64,000 nucleotides of DNA from Tetrahymena elliotti 4EA (GCA_000231825.2 JH720368.1:283654-347653), one strand, 5' to 3'; shown: positions 10,282 to 23,102, counted from the stretch's first letter. Numbers and translations are program-made. Notes: generated by a model not told the origin, from the sequence alone.

Positions 10282-13200
10282 ATGTTAGCAAAAGAAGATT
10301 CATGGATTCCTTTCCATGTAGTGGCTTGCAATAGCGAGGAACATGGAACTCAAGCTGACTTACTTTCAATTTAATCCCATTAAAGTTAAAGGAGTTGGGA
10401 AAGTTCAAGAACTGGATCATTTCCTGTTGAATTAGTATTAAGATTTCATTATAGATCAGAGCTTCATCATGTTCTATTATGTTGCAAACCTGAAAAAGGA
10501 ATCCCAGTTATTGAATTCTATATAGGTGATGGTTTGAATGGTGGATTTTTAGATGCAGAATATCGTTTAGCAGGGTAATTACTTAATATACTTATATTGA
10601 TATTTTATTATGTTAGCACAATTAATTTTTTTAAAAGCAGAAATATAAAATGAAACAAGCACAAGCAGAGCTTATTTGCAATAGAATTATTTTAACCAAA
10701 AAATAAATGATTTTATTAATCCTAAATCTTTTTATTTTTTTAAATAGAAAAGCAGAATTTATATAGAATTTACCTAAGCAAATAAAACTAATGGGGATAG
10801 GAAATTATTTAAAGATTCGTATACCCAAGCCAAGTGGTAGAAACCCATAAAACCCTTTTGGATAGGTTAGTTTATCAATTTTAAAAGTGTGGGGAAGATA
10901 CACAAATTATATGTCAAAGATAAAAAATGAAGAGTTATAACTTGTTGATGATAAAACAAATATTGATAAAATTTTAATTGGGATGGGAATTCCTGTTGAT
11001 ATGATTAATTGGTTTGATTAAGATGCTAGAATGTATGAGCATGCACCAATCGATGAAGATACTAGAATAACTCTTAATGACATGATAAAAATTAAGGATT
11101 TAGCTGTGAAATAAGAAGATTATGAAGGATTGAAGTCTCTTGCAGAAGATATAAAAATAGTTTTTGAAATAGGTAAAGAAATATGGTCTCTAAAAAGAGA
11201 AATCAATTTCTGTATTGCAAAAGAAGATTTTCCAAGAGCTATGGAACTTAAAAAAAGATTAAAATCATTAGAAGGAAAAAGAGATGGTTATGATGCGCTT
11301 TACGAAACTTCAAGATATGTAAAAAGATTGTTTTTATTAAATCTTAAATAACATGATGTTTATAAAAAAAAAAGGAAAATATGATTGTGCTAGAAAGGCC
11401 TACTACTGCTGATTATAATAGGGTATGGTTACACATTAATTACTTATAGGAAAAAAGAATCTAATTTATTTAAAATACAGATTATAGGAGCATTAGATGA
11501 TGAAGAACGTAGAAGAGCTGACGAAAGAAGGAGATTAAGAGAATTAGAAGAAGCTGAAAGGTAAAGATTGCTTGATGAATTAAGAAGACAGCAAGAATTA
11601 TTGAATAAATAGAATACTTAACAATCAGAACCAGAGCCTGAGCCTCCTAGAGAGCCTGTAAGTTTTTTTGTATTAAATAAGTAGAATTTTAATATATTAT
11701 ATTAAAGGTTGAAGATAAAGGGCCAGCATGGTGGGAAAAGAATGGAAGCTAAGATCTGAAATTACTCAAAAAGAAAAAAGTCAAGAAAGAAAAAAAAGAA
11801 GAAGTAATTGATGTTAATTTCAAAAATCCTTTAGCCTTTAATGAAGGTGATATAGATTTGGAAATGTACTTAAAACCTTTATTAGCTAATGCAGGTGAGA
11901 AGGTACCTGATATATCCAGTGAAATCCTTCGTAGATTATATCACTTAGGATATCTTTAAGTATTTGGTTCTAAATGTTGGTGTGCTATGTACTCTGAAAA
12001 TTGGAGACACAGAGAAGCAGCAGCTTAGGCTGTTTTAAATTTTATTGAAATGCCTCTTCCAGAAAAATATTTAAATGGAAATTCAAAAAAACTATTTGGT
12101 GCTTGTATGGAAATGGCTAAAATCGCTTGTGAAGATAAAATTCTCCAAATTTATTTCATTGGTAAATTCATTTAAAAAAATAAAGAGAATATTGAATCTT
12201 TGTACAATTTTTATACCAATAGGTTTAAAAATTTTATCTACTGCTCTTGCCCCTCCTGTATGTGGTACAGATGTTTCTCCTAAGATGATAAATTAAGTGC
12301 TTAAGGAATTCACACCTATGCTAATAGAAAAAATTTCAGAATTAAACTTTAGATCAAGAGATATTTCTTTGCATACCCTTCTATCAATATATCGCCATCC
12401 CGTTGCTGAAATTGGGCAACTGATTAATACATGTCTAGAAATTTGCATTGAAAATCCAAATTTTAGCTCACTTTATGTACCTCCTCAAAAGCAACCACAT
12501 AGAATTATGATGGCAAGATTAGAAATTATATTAAATATTTTATAAGAATCAGGATATGATGAAAGACAGTGGAATTGGGTAGATGTATTTAATTTTATGC
12601 TTTCTCCATGTCTTTTCCATCCTTCAAATGAAATAAGAATGGTAGCTATAGAAATTATTGTAGCTTTATATCAATTGATTGGTAAATATTACAAATTCAT
12701 TTAAATGAATAATTAAATATATTTATTTATTTCCAAAAGGTTAAGAAGTTAGAGATGCTGTTGATTAAATTGAAAACTTAAAACCCAACTTAGTTTAAAT
12801 GATATATGAACGTCTTGACTCTGTTAAAGAAATTGCAGATTAAAATTAAGTAATCATTTTTCCTCCAATAAAATTAATAATTATAATCTTTTTGTAAAAA
12901 TAAAGGCTAAAAGAGAAAATATTTTATCACTTGTTAAAGAAATGGATCCAAGACTCGAATAAACACCCTAAGGAACCTACCGCCCTGGGTCAGATGGTTT
13001 TAATGAATTTGTTGACATGTAACAATAGTAATAGCAATTATAGTAGAGTCAATTTTAAAATAACTCAAATTTATCAAACAAACAAAATGACCTACTAAAA
13101 ACTGTAGAATAAAAGCCTTTGTTTCCCAGTAATTAGCTTTTATAAAAATTGATTATTTATTTTAATGACATTTTCCTTAATTCATAGGTGTTGCACTTTT

Positions 13201-13958
13201 TGTTGATGGAATAAATAATATTTAAGAAAATAAATATGCTCATGCAGTTTTTCTAACCTAAATGCCAGGAGGAAATTTCTATACAACTAAGAAGTTAGAT
13301 TAATTTACAAAAGTGTTTAGTAATTTAAATTGGGATGGATATCTTAATTCTCCACATTTCAAACCTGAGTATTATATTGCAAAAGAAAATCTAACTTAAA
13401 AATCTTACTTTATTTTAGAAGTTAAGCAAATAAATACAAGTAAACCTCAAGCTGTTTTTAAGACTATTGGATGGTCTGCAATACCTATGTATGAAGGTGA
13501 TAGAAAAGTTGTAAGTGGTTCCTTTTAAGTGCCTTTATTTTAAGGAGAGGTTTCTCCATAAATTTTATAGGAAATGGTAAATAGAGTTCCTTGGGATGTT
13601 TTTGCTGAAAAATTAAGTGAAAAAAAGAACCCCCTGAAGTACTAGGAGTTTGTATCTATTTTACTTAGAATAGATTCTTCAGAGAATTTAGTAAATTTTG
13701 CATAATAATAGTATTTAAAAGTTTTATTAACCATTTTTTTTTTATCTACAGGCTATTATGGGAAATTAATATTCTTTGGATAGTCTAGATTAAAGATATC
13801 TCCCACCAAATAAGTTCAAAAAATGGGTTTTAGATGTTGAGCTTGATGGAAAACTTTAAAAAGAAAAGAAAAAATTAAATTCTATTGTACCATCAAAATA
13901 AGATCCCTTACAATATAATTAGTTAATTAACGAATAAATTAATTTAGCCTTTTAATGA
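10282..13958 (+). CDS. CEP104: CEP104/FAP256-like ciliary tip protein with added C-terminal C2-like domain
   Basis: CEP104 sits at the tips of cilia and binds microtubule plus ends. The ATG at 10282 starts a domain (IPFHVVACNSEEHGTQ..., then IEFYIGDGL) matching the CEP104 N-terminal beta-sandwich. Next is a helical EDYEGLKSLAEDIK...CIAKEDFPRAMELKKRLK block typical of the family. A coiled 'EERRRADERRRLRELEEAER' stretch follows, then a TOG-like helical repeat domain (AWWEKNG to ~12850). After a Q-rich linker there is a domain not known to me in CEP104 (13180-13700): GVALF-like beta strands, YFILEVKQI and GWSAIPMYEGDRKV...SGSFQVPLFQGEV. It resembles C2-type domains of transition-zone proteins. 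It is joined by an in-phase intron (donor 13129, acceptor CATAG). At least six introns. Stop TGA 13956. Confidence 0.85.
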
Positions 13959-14515
13959 ATTTATTAATGAAATGTAAATAGAAAATAAAATATATTCTCT
14001 AATTAACTGAGAGCAAATAAATGGAATCAATCCATTTTTATAAAATTTATGTTATTTTAGTTAAAAATTAAATTTAATACAATTACCATTTCAAAAAAAA
14101 ACCCCCTTACTAAAAAACTTTGAAACTTGTTGATTAAAAAAATTTCAAAAAAAAATATTTTAAAACTTTAGGTATTTAACTAGAATCATCATGTTATTTA
14201 TATTTCTAATTTATAGCAAATTTTAATTTTATTAAGCATAATAGATCTAAACCTAAGTTTTATTTCTTATTGTTTTGCACAATACATAAAACGTCTCCTC
14301 TTATTAAATGAATTTAATAGTGAGATGTAATTAGAAAACATATCTATTTTTTAGCTAATAAATTTAATCATTTTACTTTCATAAATTTAGTTCAGTTGAG
14401 TTTAAAAATAAACTAAATTTACAAAAAAATAATTTTAAAAATATTGAGATAAGTGGTACTTTATTTATAGCCGATAACAGCTATAAATATCATCAAATAA
14501 AATATAAATTTCACT
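13959..14515. other. Convergent intergenic region (3' UTRs)
   Basis: Lies between the 3' ends of the CEP104-like (plus) and Nudix (minus) genes. AT-rich with A-runs; nothing else seen. Confidence 0.5.
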
Positions 14516-15755
14516 TCATCTTAAATAATTTTTTATTAGAGATTAAATTTAAGTATAGTTTTTCATTTTTGCTAGAGGGGAATATTAGTTGAAATTAAAA
14601 TCAACATCATATTCTTAGTCAAATAGTCTTTAAGGATTTTTGAAGTATATTCTACTTCTAGAAGTTTCATTGACATTCAAATTAGATATTTTATCAAGCA
14701 ATTCCTTTTTGAGTTCTTAATCTTATTCAATAGCACATATTTTATCTAAATGATATTTGAAATCACCTAGTTATATCATTTTATATGTATTTAAAATTGC
14801 TTTAAAAAATCATCATTTTAAATTTTAAATACCTCCAACTGTAGCTGTGAATGGATATTCTTTTGATAAATCAGGATTTATTCTTGATGTGTTCTACATT
14901 CCTATGTATTAATTATGTTTGAATAAACTAATTATAATTTTTATATTAAGATTTACCTATTAGATAAGGGAAAGAATAAGGATCTTAATCCATAGCATCT
15001 ATTTGAGGGCTGTTTTAGTGACTCTTTAAAAAATTTTACAAATCTTCATATTTAAGAAAAGAAGAGAGGATATTTAGTATAATGAATTAAGGGGGAGCTA
15101 ATAGTAATTATTTTTAGTAATACTTATCTATACATTCTAAAGGATTCATCCACTCATATTAAACTCCTTCATGTTCATTTAAAATAATATTTTCATCATC
15201 CTATATGCTTGCCTTTTAGCCAGTTTTAATATATTAAAACCAATTTATCATGTTACTCTTTTCAATTAAGTGTAAGTAGAATACACAATCATATCTATGC
15301 TTTATTTAAGGAACAGTTATCAGTCTAATGAAAGTTTAGAATTTATCTTAACTTAGTTCAGGTGGAATTATTCTAGTTAATGATTTAAAGTCATCATTTC
15401 TTAATCCCTTTTGCTTAAATTGAGCTACTGCTTCTTTTATTGCATTTTCATTTAAAGTATTATTAGCAAAATATAATCCTATCTCTTCAAACGTTTCTCT
15501 TAAAGCACAATATAAGAATTTATTGCATTACTAATTTTATTCAACTTGTATATCTTACTATTCTACTTAACCACCAGGGAAGGCATACATATCAGAAAAA
15601 GATCCTTTACTATGTCTTTTAAAAAAAAAGATATCATAATCAAAAGGACCTTTCTTCTAGCCATCTTTTCTAAATAGAATTAATGATGAAGATTTTTTAG
15701 GGATACTACCTACATTTGAATCTGTTTTTGTAGTAGAACTAAATTTAAATTTCAT
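14516..15755 (-). CDS. NUDT19-like Nudix hydrolase
   Basis: ATG at 15755, TGA at 14516-14518. About 40 polar residues precede the start of the Nudix fold (DIFFFKRH), followed by the Nudix box in its long-insert form. GG of YAFPGGQVEQQD is separated by ~20 residues from ALRETFEEIGL. That gives G...E and REXXEEXG with all metal-binding Glu present. The insertion between GG and RETFEE is characteristic of the NUDT19/RP2p subgroup, which hydrolyses CoA-type diphosphates; the substrate here is an inference. The C-terminal half (IPPELSQDK, HRYDCVFYL, EHEGVQWMNP) also fits that subgroup. Two introns in the 3' part (near 14770-14835 and 14905-14955) restore the frame. No clear peroxisomal targeting tripeptide at the C-terminus. 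Confidence 0.85.
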
Positions 15756-16950
15756 ATTCAGACAGTAAGCTAAATGTGTATCATGTAATTTCAATTATTT
15801 TTAGCATAATTTAATCATGTTACTTTTAATATTTTAACTTAAAAAATTGTTTTTATGATAGTCAATAATTCAAACCTAGAAATTTTTTATTTTAATAATC
15901 TAAGATAATACTAAAAAATTAAATTAAATTTTTTGGCGTTTTATTTAATAGCATGTCTCATTTTTTTATTAATAAAAGATATTTGTTGCATCATTCTTCA
16001 GTAACTAACAAAAGCAGTATCTTTTCATTTCAAACATAATAATTTTTCTAACAAACCTAAAAATTAAATAAAAAAAATATTTTTAATAAGAAAATCTTTT
16101 AATTTTAGGTAAAAAGAAATAAATTATTTTTTTGAAATCTTTATTTTTACAATAAAATCTCTTAAATAAGATTTTGATGTTTAAAATGAAAGATTTTAAT
16201 ATCAAATAAATAAATAGATATTTAATTTTTTCAGCGAAAATCAAGAATATTTTTTTATTTTTAAAAAAAATTTATAATAGATGATCAATTAGTCTTAAAA
16301 TTAGGAATTAAATTCAAAAAATTATTGTGTTTTTTTATATCTTCTTATTTTTTGGAAAAAAGAAATAATCCACCATTTTAAATCTCCATTTTTTAAATTA
16401 AATTTGTCATTGAGAATTATTTTTTAAAAGATATTTAATGTACATCCTAGAATAAAAATGATTTATTTTTCTAAATTAATCTAATTATTTTGAAATAATA
16501 AATCATAAATTAATATTAGTATAAATTGTAATTAAGATTCTTGTATTAGTTTACATAAATGTGTATGTTTAGAGTACAATATCAAAAATTTATTTCAAGA
16601 AAATTAAATTATTAAAAAATTTAATTTGCTGTTGAAAATAAAAGTAGAAAAATAAAAAAATGAATAATCGAATGGTTTTTAATTTACTACTTAAGAATAC
16701 ATAAATTAAATTTAATTATGCTCATCTATTTTACGATTCTATTAAAATAATCACTGATTTGTGAGGTTATTGGGTTATTGTCAGGTGTTACTAAAAAAAT
16801 AATTGTTTTTGCAATTAAGAATTATTTATTTTTTAAAAGTATATTAACTATCATTTGTAATCAAAAAATTTATTTACTATAAATAAGCAAAAACTTCAAA
16901 TCTTACAATTTTTTTAGAGTAATTCATTTCAAGTCAAAAAAATAAAAAAT
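15756..16950. other. Divergent promoter region between Nudix and Sec14-like genes
   Basis: 1.2 kb of AT-rich sequence between two divergently transcribed genes. Nothing coding was seen. Confidence 0.55.
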
Positions 16951-18048
16951 ATGGCCAAATAAGTTAGTGAATTCAATCTCACTTAATAGGAGTCAGAACT
17001 CTTATAGCAACTTAAAGTTAAAGTTAAATAAGACCCATTATAAACAGATATTTAAGCAGCATATCCAGGATAAAGTGAAGAAATTTTTTATAGTGATGAT
17101 AGACTTGTTAGATTTTTATTTGCAAGAGATTTAAATGTAGATAAAGCTTCTAAAATGTGGTCTGATTGGGCCAAATGGTATGTTGAATAACGACCTGAAA
17201 AAATTACAAAAGAAGAAATATAAGAAGAAATAGATGCAAACAAAGCTTTTTGGTTTAAGCACGACAACAAGAAAAATCCTTGTCTGGTTGTTATGATTAA
17301 AAATCATATTCCTGTCTATGAAAAAATTGAGCAATCAAGAAAATTTTTTTTATGGAGTATGGAAAGAGGTATTTAACTGGCTAGAAAAAATGGCACTCAT
17401 AGACTCACAATCATTTGGGATGGAAAAGGGTTTTAAAGATCTTAGTTAAATTCGGCCTTTTTAGATTTTATTAAAGTAGTAGCAAAATCTTTACAAGATT
17501 ATTATCCATGCAGATTGGCTGCAGTTTATGTGACAGATCCAGATTTTCTCTTCAGATTAGGATATACATTAGTAAAGCCATTTTTAAGTAAAGTAATAAC
17601 AAGTAAAGTACATCAAATACCTATGAAGGAATTAAATAAATATTTTGATCCTGATTGTATATTACCTGAGCATGGTGGAGATGCAAATTAAATTAGTCCT
17701 CTCTCTCCTGAGTATAATTAAGCCACCAGCCATAGAACAAATAATTTAAGTCATAGCTTTCATAATATTCCATAGTAATAAAATAACCATCTTAATCCTG
17801 AAAATTTTTAAAGCTATCAAGGAGCAAATCATCACAGTCATGTTATGAACAATAGTTTTATGACTGAAGAATTTCATTCAATAGCTAATGATAGTAAAAT
17901 ATTCTTTGATCATTAAAGCATATCTCACTTGAAATAAAATAAAAATGAAAATAACCACCAATAGTTTAATTAATAAGAAATATAGATTGAAGGTCCAGCA
18001 AACCAAAATAAATCACTGTGTTGTAACAGTGATTGCTCTATCTTCTGA
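16951..18048 (+). CDS. Sec14-like (CRAL-TRIO) lipid-transfer protein
   Basis: Single-exon gene of 365 codons, ATG 16951, TGA 18046, no frame break. Residues ~40-95 form the CRAL-TRIO N-terminal helical domain (DRLVRFLFARDLNVDKASKM, then WYVEQRPEKI). Residues ~105-255 form the lipid-binding SEC14 domain (GTHRLTIIWDGKGFQ, LAAVYVTDPDFLF, KPFLSKVITSKVH, ILPEHGGD). The last ~110 residues are an N/Q/H-rich tail ending SLCCNSDCSIF, whose three Cys could be S-acylated. Family members move or present phosphatidylinositol and other lipids at membranes. The ligand cannot be told from sequence. Cytosolic or peripheral membrane is the expected location. Confidence 0.93.
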
Positions 18049-19860
18049 TCATATAATTTGACAAAAAACTTTGAATTTTTATACTAATAAATTAAATTAC
18101 ATTTCTTTTTAGAAATAATCAAAATAATAATAATTAAAAAAGTAATATTTTAGAAAATAATTTACAGCAACTAATTCTACTAATTTCTTAAATTAAAAAA
18201 CTTAATATTTTAAATTAAACTCAAAAGTTAAACTGTTATTGTATCCTAACAATTTTATATTATACTTGATTTTTGTTTTTAACTTGAACTAAGATTTAAT
18301 TTGATCAAAGTTACTATTAATTTATTTTATCTTTTCCTGATTCGGTATTTTTCAATAAATCTGCATGAGATAATTCAAAGTGTTTTTAATTTCTTTTATT
18401 TTGGTTTGTTATTTTTGAATTAAAAGAATGTTTATCCTTATTATTTTTAGAAAATTTTATTTTTTTGAATTAGCGAGTAAAAAATATTTTCACTTTTCAA
18501 TATTTTTCATGTAAAGAATTTATTTCACAATACTTATTTTAAATTGTTTTTATTTGTTTAATTTTCTATCCTCTTTATTTCACATAACAGTTTCTTATTC
18601 ATTATTAATAGTATTTAAACTAATTATGTTAAATTATACTTTTAAAATTTTTATTTTATTTCAACAATTCTAATTAAAAATAAAAAATATTTTCTTCCAT
18701 GATAAATTTGGAAGTTAAAATTTTTATCACTCTAAGTTAATATTCTTTAATAAGTTAAATTGTAATACTAAGTTTTAATTGGAAAATTGTATTTAAATTT
18801 TTGTATAATTAGCATTTTTTTGCATTAGATTTTAATTGTTTAAAACATTGAGCTAAGAATTTGAACATTTGGGTGTTATTCCTTCAAGCTTCCTTTTTGA
18901 TGATTCATTTATTTATTTTCAAAAGTCTTAAATTGATTTTTTTTCAAAAATTGTGAACTAAAAAATGAAACTCTTTTTTAGATTTTTTTGAAGTTAAAAG
19001 TTTATAATATAAATTTCTGAACGTACAGATAAAGAGAGTTTATTTACTTTAAAATAAAATCTAATCTAAAAAAGATAAATCTTTTAAACAATTACTTTTT
19101 TTGAACAGAAACTTGATACATTTTTAGTATTTTTTATCAATAAAGAATAAGTAAAGCAAAAAATAAAATCAAAAAAATTCTAAAATAATTGAAAATTTAA
19201 AAAATTTCTTAGAGATACTAACTGTCGACTTTCAATCTAGAATTTCTTTTTTAATGAATCATCCTTATTTCTCATAAAAATATAGCTTACTAAACATAAA
19301 ATTTTAATGGATCAATAAATCCTAAGTTAAAGAAGTGCCTCAAAATTTAAGTTGATAAATAGGTGACATAAATTAGATTTAAATGATATAAAATTATATT
19401 TCAACTTAGTAGTTTTGCAAAATTAAAATCAATATTTTTATATCTGTATCAATCATCTGCTTTTATATTCTTTTAAAAAAATATAAAGTGAATATTCTAA
19501 AATAAAAAAATGGTATATACTCATAAAATATATTTATATTTTTACAGAATTAGTTATATCAAATAAAATGCGGGTTATTTAAAAAAAACAAATTATAATA
19601 TCATTTTTGGAAAAGTATTATAATTTTTTAGAATTATTTTAATTAAAAACAAGATAAAAAATGCTTAATCTGCCATTTAATGAATGAATGTACAGTATTA
19701 ATTATGATTGATCCTCTTTATATTTATTCTTATCAAATCAAAAATTGTATTTATTCTTTTTATGTGCTTGAACAAAAATTATTTAAGTAAATATATATAG
19801 ATTTTAACTACTTCTATCAACTTGTTAGATATTCCACAAATAGCTCTAAAAAAAATAGAA
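18049..19860. other. Long AT-rich intergenic stretch
   Basis: 1.8 kb at roughly 83-85% A+T. I found no convincing coding frame on either strand using TGA as the stop, and no RNA gene. Confidence 0.5.
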
Positions 19861-19861
19861 A

Positions 19862-20250
19862 ATGATTAATAAAGATTAAGTGACAGAAAAGCAGTCTCTA
19901 CTTTCTGTAAGACCATAGAGTAAAATATTATTTTTAATTAAGTTGAATTTTTTTCAGTCCATCAAAAAAAATCTACGAATTATTTTGCAAAACCAACGAT
20001 GAAATATCTAACACACAAAATAATAAAAATAGATTATATCTAATTGTAGTAAGGTAATTCAAGCTCAAGATGCTGCTTGCAAACATAAGATACAAGAATT
20101 ATTTGCTCTATGTAATTAAATGATTTAATTTAGAAAAGCTAAGAACGAAATTATTAAAATAAAAAAGCTAAGGACCCTATCATGGCATAAAAGTTCTTTA
20201 ATAAGATTGCGAAATAAAATGTGTGATAAACTTTCTCAATAAAAACGACT
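19862..20250 (+). CDS. Small unrecognised gene, exon structure unresolved
   Basis: The ATG at 19862 begins MINKDQVTEKQSLLS and is followed by a good donor (GTAAGA at 19907) and acceptor (TTTTTTTCAG near 19956). Downstream, three different frames each hold a stretch of ordinary composition: PSKKIYELFCKTNDEISNTQ, then KVIQAQDAACKHKIQELFAL, then AKDPIMAQKFFNKIAKQNV before a TGA. They cannot all be joined with the GT..AG pairs I can see, so there is either a very short intron or decay. Likely a small protein of ~110-130 residues. The family is not recognised. Confidence 0.35.
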
Positions 20251-20270
20251 CTAGCTAACATGAAGAAACA

Positions 20271-21160
20271 GTAATATTTTTAATTAAATCAAATAATTAT
20301 ACATATTGATTTCTATTAGGCTTCCTTTTAATTTTAGCCTTTTGAATTACAAACTTGAACAAGAACCTTTATTAACTTTTTATTTTTTCATTACTACTTT
20401 TTATTACATACTCAAATAGACAAAGCAAAATAATAGCTTTTAAAAGTGTGAATTAGATTATTAAGATAATTTATGAGAATTATTTAAGGATTTGTATATT
20501 TCGATTAAATAAATTGGAAATATAGAAGAATGATCAATTATTTTTATATGCTATCTTCTGTCTAAATATTTATTCAAAAAAGATATTAGTCTAAAAATCA
20601 ACAAATTTTACTAGCTAAATTTGAAATTTTTACATTTTCCTTTTGGAAAAAATTTAATCATAAGCATTGCATTGTTGAAAGAAATATTTTTGTTATATTG
20701 TTCTGTGCTTAACATGTATTTTTTGAAGATGAGATTATTTTAGAAAGAAAAGTATTAAAAGGGAGATATCAAAAATTACTTATCTTCACTTAATAATGGT
20801 TAAATTAAAATTTATTAGAATTAATATAAATAGCATTCTATCATTTATTCATTTATTAAAGAATTTAGAGTCAATTTAAGTAAAAAATATTAGTGATTCT
20901 AATAGTGTAAGCTTCAAAAAAAATCTAAAATTAATAAAAAAAGGCAAATTAAAGAGAATAATTGTTGTATTTCAATTTACACTTGAAAGCTTAAATTAAA
21001 ATGGTCACTTATAACAATTTCATTGTTTTTGGCCATAACTATTTTGCAACTATAATTTTCGTTTATATTTTGTCAATTGTAATTCCGCGAAAAATTATAT
21101 ATGTGATTGATTACAAATTATTTAGAATGACTTTATTAATTTTATTTTTTTTTTACTGGT
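20271..21160. other. AT-rich stretch upstream of the RRP41-like exons
   Basis: I searched this stretch for the missing N-terminal half of RRP41 (DGRRxxE and related motifs) and did not find it. No other gene seen. Confidence 0.45.
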
Positions 21161-21165
21161 AATAG

Positions 21166-21723
21166 GAGTAGGATATAATATTGAAGAGAGATCTTGTTAA
21201 TATGCTTAGTGAAATAGTTAATATTAAGCAATATCCAAAAAGTATCCTTTAGCTTACATTTGATATTATTTAAGTGAATGGACCAGTATTCCCTTATTTG
21301 GTTAATGCAGCTTGCTTTGCTCTGTCTTTGGCTGGGATCTAGATTTTAGATATTTTTTCAAGTGCCTATATGGTAATTCTTAATTTTAATATCCTAGCTT
21401 TTAACTATCCTTTACATTCATCATTTTAAATCTTTTATATGAATTAATAGGGTTTTATAGGAAATAATTTAATTATCGATCCTAGCGATAAAGAGTTTGC
21501 TCTTATGAATAAAAAGTTATGTATAGTGTAAATGAAAAATTCTCAAAAGATAATTTATTTGGATATGAATGGCTCTTTAGATTTTGAAGAAATATAAAAG
21601 GTAATATGAGTTATATGTTTTAAATTCTTTTTTTAGAAGTTTTGGAAGATTTAATCATTTCTTAGTTCTTAAATAATTTTGATTTTTTGCAAGCAATTTC
21701 GATCATAGAAAAATTTATAATGA
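21166..21723 (+). CDS. C-terminal half of exosome subunit RRP41/EXOSC4 (RNase PH fold); 5' part absent
   Basis: Three exons (21166-21372, 21451-21600, 21637-21723), all phase 0, give the second half of an RNase PH-type exosome subunit. YPKSILQLTFDIIQVNGPVF corresponds to the YPRSxIxIxxQVLxxDGG strand. VNAACFALSLAGIQILD corresponds to the INAATLALIDAGIPLKD helix. MKNSQKIIYLDMNGSLDF corresponds to LxxSGKIxLLxMxxRLH. RRP41 is part of the six-subunit ring of the RNA exosome (3'-5' RNA decay and processing). The first half, including the DGRR motif, is not in the preceding 0.9 kb. The usual DGG is NGP here. This is either a gene with a very distant first exon or a truncated relic; the reading frame itself is intact. 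Confidence 0.6.
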
Positions 21724-21974
21724 TATTTTAATTCCAGTAGGCTCATTTATTGCGCATTTAATAGTATCATTTTAATTATTACGAATCACAATAATTAATT
21801 ATTTATTTAAGGAGCATTATTAAATAAATCATCTAAAAAGATACTTTTTTTCTTTGGCATATCTTTTAACGAATTTATTTAGATCGAAACATAAAAGAAA
21901 AAATTAATGGGTGAAAAAATTCTATTTAAGAGCTTGAAAATGAAAAAAATACAAAAATATTATTTTAGAGACAC

Positions 21975-22385
21975 ATGAATGAAATTAAAATTTTATATTA
22001 ACTAAAATTAGCTTCTTTCGCTAGGTATAAGCGGATGTAATAAAATATCTACTTTGATGAGTACCTTGTTGATAGAGTAGAACGCAGTGTTAAGCAATTG
22101 ATATAAGACTTATTTGCTAATATCAATTAATTGCGCATTAATTTTGATCTAATCAATTAAAAGTTTGATGGTAAATAAAACTCATCTAACTTATATTTTC
22201 AATTGCAAAGTATATAATTTATATCTTCTTGTTGGCTGAAATATAATCTATACACTTCTGTCCAGTTTTTTAATAAATTAACAAAATATGTCTATTATTA
22301 TTACTATTTTTATTCAAAAATATCCCATTATAATTTTATAAAATTCAGTAATTTATTGTACCAGCTCCAGCTGTATCACTCTTGA
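21975..22385 (+). CDS. Doubtful small ORF, unknown function
   Basis: Open from ATG 21975 to TGA 22383 (136 codons, TAA/TAG as Gln). The first ~70 residues look protein-like and helical (SFARYKRMQQNIYFDEYLVD, RVERSVKQLIQDLFANINQL). The last ~50 are Y/F-rich and AT-driven, and may be intron or UTR. Protein-like codons also precede the ATG in frame (ELENEKNTKILFQRH), back to a TGA near 21910, so a short upstream exon is possible. Not recognised. Confidence 0.3.
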
Positions 22386-22853
22386 ATCTCCTTTTTATTA
22401 GAAAAATTAAAATAAATAAATCCCCTTTCACTTTATTTTATTTTCTGAGATGAAAAAATGAATGAAGAAAAATAAGATGTATGGATATTAAATATTAAAA
22501 ATTTGAATACTTCTTTGCACTCAAAAAATATGAAGTAAGCAACGATCATGCAAAATATTTATTGCCGTCAAAGATATGAAAAGAAAAAGTAAGAAAATTT
22601 AAAAGAAAAAAGAGAGGAGAAAATGATGATTTGATGTGGGAGAAATTTAACTTAAGCACAATATGAATAGTTAAAAGCATGCAATATCTTTTTTTGATAT
22701 CATGGGAAAAAAATATAAATAAAAAATTAGTAAAAAATCATCCAAAATCAAAAAAAAATCAATAGAGGTAAAAATAAAAATTATTATTAAAAAGTTCTCT
22801 CAGATTATCAACTATAACCTACTCATTTCGCTGACTCTTAACTTTATTTTCTA
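22386..22853. other. Purine-rich intergenic stretch
   Basis: 22440-22780 is A/G-rich on the plus strand (many AAAGAAAAA runs). No gene seen. Confidence 0.4.
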
Positions 22854-23102
22854 TCATATACATACCCTCAACATCTCAAGCAATCTCTGTATGCGTCCAG
22901 AGTTTACCAGAACAATATCCTTCTACTCAAGCAGTAATCCTAATTGAAAATTAGGGTCTTGCTTGGTGATACTTTCCCAGCAAACCCTCACTTCATACTT
23001 CCTGGATAAGTATTACATGCACGCATAAATTTTAAGAAACAATAGCATCATCAAAAATAAAGATACCTTCAATTTCTTCTCTTCATTTTCTAAAGAAACC
23101 AT
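22854..23102 (-). CDS. Small unrecognised protein in a G+C-raised segment
   Basis: Minus strand, ATG 23102 to TGA 22854, 82 residues. It starts MVSLENEEKKLKVSLFLMML and continues YLSRKYEVRVCWESITKQDP, then LGLLLEQKDIVLVNSGRIQR. Codon choice is less AT-driven than the flanks. The whole 22.79-23.64 kb segment is visibly richer in G+C than intergenic DNA here, which favours function. An intron acceptor-like AG immediately precedes the ATG, so this may be the last exon of a longer gene. The plus strand is also open for ~200 codons over the same bases but with unlikely composition. Confidence 0.35.

Noticed and set aside
17088..17334. Two minus ORFs
   Set aside because: Shadows of the Sec14-like gene, which has a full domain match on the plus strand.
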